DNA of 45,449 nucleotides from contig JAPPNV010000029.1 in the NCBI GenBank assembly GCA_028818565.1, positions 1 through 45,449 on the forward strand, read 5' to 3'. This document shows positions 42,501 to 45,449 of the stretch, piece after piece. Position numbers and translations under genes: made by a program. This stretch comes from Rhodospirillales bacterium. GTDB taxonomy: Bacteria; Pseudomonadota; Alphaproteobacteria; UBA828. Below the pieces are notes generated by a model that did no database searches, was not told where the DNA came from, and saw nothing but the letters and a program-made list of their open reading frames with translations. Numbering within the stretch: position 1 is the stretch's first letter; each line of letters starts with the position of its first letter.

Positions 42501-44645
<2,145 letters not shown>

Positions 44646-44839
44646 GGGTCTGGGCTCCCACTCTCCCAGGCGCCCGTGCTCGGTCTTGCATCCTTCGGGC
44701 AAGGGTAGACGGCGGGGGCCGCCCGCCGCAAGGCGCAGGGCGGCCGTGGCCGCCATTTTGCCCCTGTGAACCGCCGCGCCTTTTCGGGTAAAAGAAGGCG
44801 CCCACTAGGTGCCGCGGCAACAGGAGGAACTCCCCGCAC
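44646..44839. other. 194-base divergent region between mutase and molybdenum-hydroxylase genes
   Basis: The region must hold two promoters. On the plus strand TTGCCC with TTTTCG at 17 bases is only a weak match. GGGGGCCGCCC and GGCGGCC-GT-GGCCGCC-like GC repeats occur near 44718-44752. I see no gene and no clear operator. Confidence 0.4.
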
Positions 44840-45449
44840 ATGAGCAGTCTACAATTCGAGGCGCCCGAGACGGTCGAGGATGCCGTCCGGCTCCTCGCCG
44901 ATGCCGACGGAGAGGCCATGCCGCTCGCCGGCGGCACCGACCTCCTGGTTCAGCTGCGCACCGATTTCGTCCGGCCCGGCCTCATCGTCGACTTGAAGCG
45001 CATCCCGGCGCTCATGGACGTGACGGTGAACGGCGATGATATCCGCGTCGGCGCGGCGGTTTCCGGCGCGACGCTGGGCAAGAACGAGGCCGTGAAGGCG
45101 GCGTGGCCCGGGGTGGTGGAGGCGCTTGAGCTGATCGGCTCGACCCAGATTCAGGGCCGCGCCTCACTCGGCGGCAACCTCTGCAACGGCTCGCCGGCTG
45201 CCGACAGCGTGCCCGCGCTGATCGCCGCCGGTGCCGTGTGCGAGGTCGCGGGCCCCGGCGGCACCCGCTCCGTTCCGGTCGAGGACGTGATAACGGGGCC
45301 CGGCCAGCTTTCCCTCGGCCCCGGCGAGATCGTGGTCTCCCTCGTCATGCCGAAGCCGCCGCCCCGCTCGGCCGACGCCTACCTGCGCTTCATTCCGCGC
45401 ACCGAGATGGACATCGCCGTGGTCGGCGCCGGCGTCGCGCTCACGCTCG
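44840..45449 (+). CDS. Molybdenum-hydroxylase FAD-binding subunit (CoxM/XdhB type), cut by window edge
   Basis: This subunit passes electrons through FAD in xanthine dehydrogenase, CO dehydrogenase and related molybdenum hydroxylases. The visible 203 residues start MSSLQFEAPETVEDAVRLLA, then PLAGGTDLLVQLRTDFVRPG (first FAD loop, AGGTDL), STQIQGRASLGGNLCNGSPAADSVP (second FAD loop, GGNLxxxSPAxD) and LRFIPRTEMDIAVVGAGVAL. The ORF track missed it because it is open at the right end. AGGAGG lies 12 bases before the ATG. It is divergent from the mutase; the iron-sulfur and molybdenum subunits should follow outside the window. The substrate is not determinable. Confidence 0.92.
   Translation, partial: MSSLQFEAPETVEDAVRLLADADGEAMPLAGGTDLLVQLRTDFVRPGLIVDLKRIPALMDVTVNGDDIRVGAAVSGATLGKNEAVKAAWPGVVEALELIGSTQIQGRASLGGNLCNGSPAADSVPALIAAGAVCEVAGPGGTRSVPVEDVITGPGQLSLGPGEIVVSLVMPKPPPRSADAYLRFIPRTEMDIAVVGAGVALTL

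Overview
This 45.4 kb window is GC-rich and gene-dense and comes from a bacterial chromosome, most likely an alphaproteobacterium of the Rhodospirillales type. Three things point there. The left part has the order nadD-proA-proB-obgE-rpmA-rplU next to a compact lipid A block (LpxL-type acyltransferase, lpxK, waaA, DUF374 acyltransferase, msbA, pmbA). Several small families are typical of alphaproteobacteria (DUF1244, DUF2244, DUF1636, a BMFP/UbiK-like protein). Metabolism is rich in acyl-CoA dehydrogenases. I see no rRNA, tRNA, CRISPR array, insertion sequence or prophage. I worked only by reading the sequence and the ORF track, so family names rest on recognised motifs and not on searches.

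Layout. 1-12 kb, minus strand: the start of nadD, proline synthesis (proA, proB), the ribosome/GTPase group obgE-rpmA-rplU with a very good sigma70-type promoter before rplU, then the lipid A/Kdo block, ending with pmbA and msrA. 12.5-15.2 kb: an acyl-CoA dehydrogenase, mobA, and the overlapping pair ubiK-like/DUF1244. 15.3-16.0 kb: a HigB-HigA type toxin-antitoxin pair with a plausible self-operator. 16.2-18.9 kb: a three-gene amino-sugar set (Gfo/Idh/MocA dehydrogenase, AgaI/NagB-type isomerase-deaminase, ROK kinase). 19-22.4 kb: two tandem Baeyer-Villiger monooxygenases of identical length (548 aa), facing a cupin gene. 22.9-27.9 kb: a lipoprotein and a double-CDGSH iron-sulfur protein on the minus strand, then a tight plus-strand run cysteine synthase-AlaX editing protein-mercaptopyruvate sulfurtransferase-L,D-transpeptidase, which ends facing a small Lpp/OprI-like lipoprotein.

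28-37 kb: DUF2244, DUF1636 ferredoxin-like protein, an alpha/beta hydrolase, an AidB-like acyl-CoA dehydrogenase divergent from an SDR, a glutaredoxin-DinB fusion, a 2-hydroxychromene-2-carboxylate isomerase-like protein, another acyl-CoA dehydrogenase, a DUF1989 protein and a thiolase. Upstream of the thiolase is a 383-base gene-free stretch with 10-bp phased GGGAT repeats and a perfect 16-bp palindrome. 37.4-45.4 kb: an amidase, meaB translationally coupled to an Atm1-type ABC exporter, a 63-aa membrane protein with its own strong ribosome binding site and hairpin, methylmalonyl-CoA mutase, and the start of a divergent molybdenum-hydroxylase FAD subunit.

The most notable points are: (i) an Lpp/OprI-like lipoprotein ending in KGMRK beside an ErfK/YbiS-class L,D-transpeptidase, which suggests an outer membrane-peptidoglycan tether of a kind usually considered rare in alphaproteobacteria; (ii) the glutaredoxin-DinB fusion; (iii) the tandem BVMO pair; (iv) the phased repeats before the thiolase; and (v) the small membrane-protein gene with complete expression signals.
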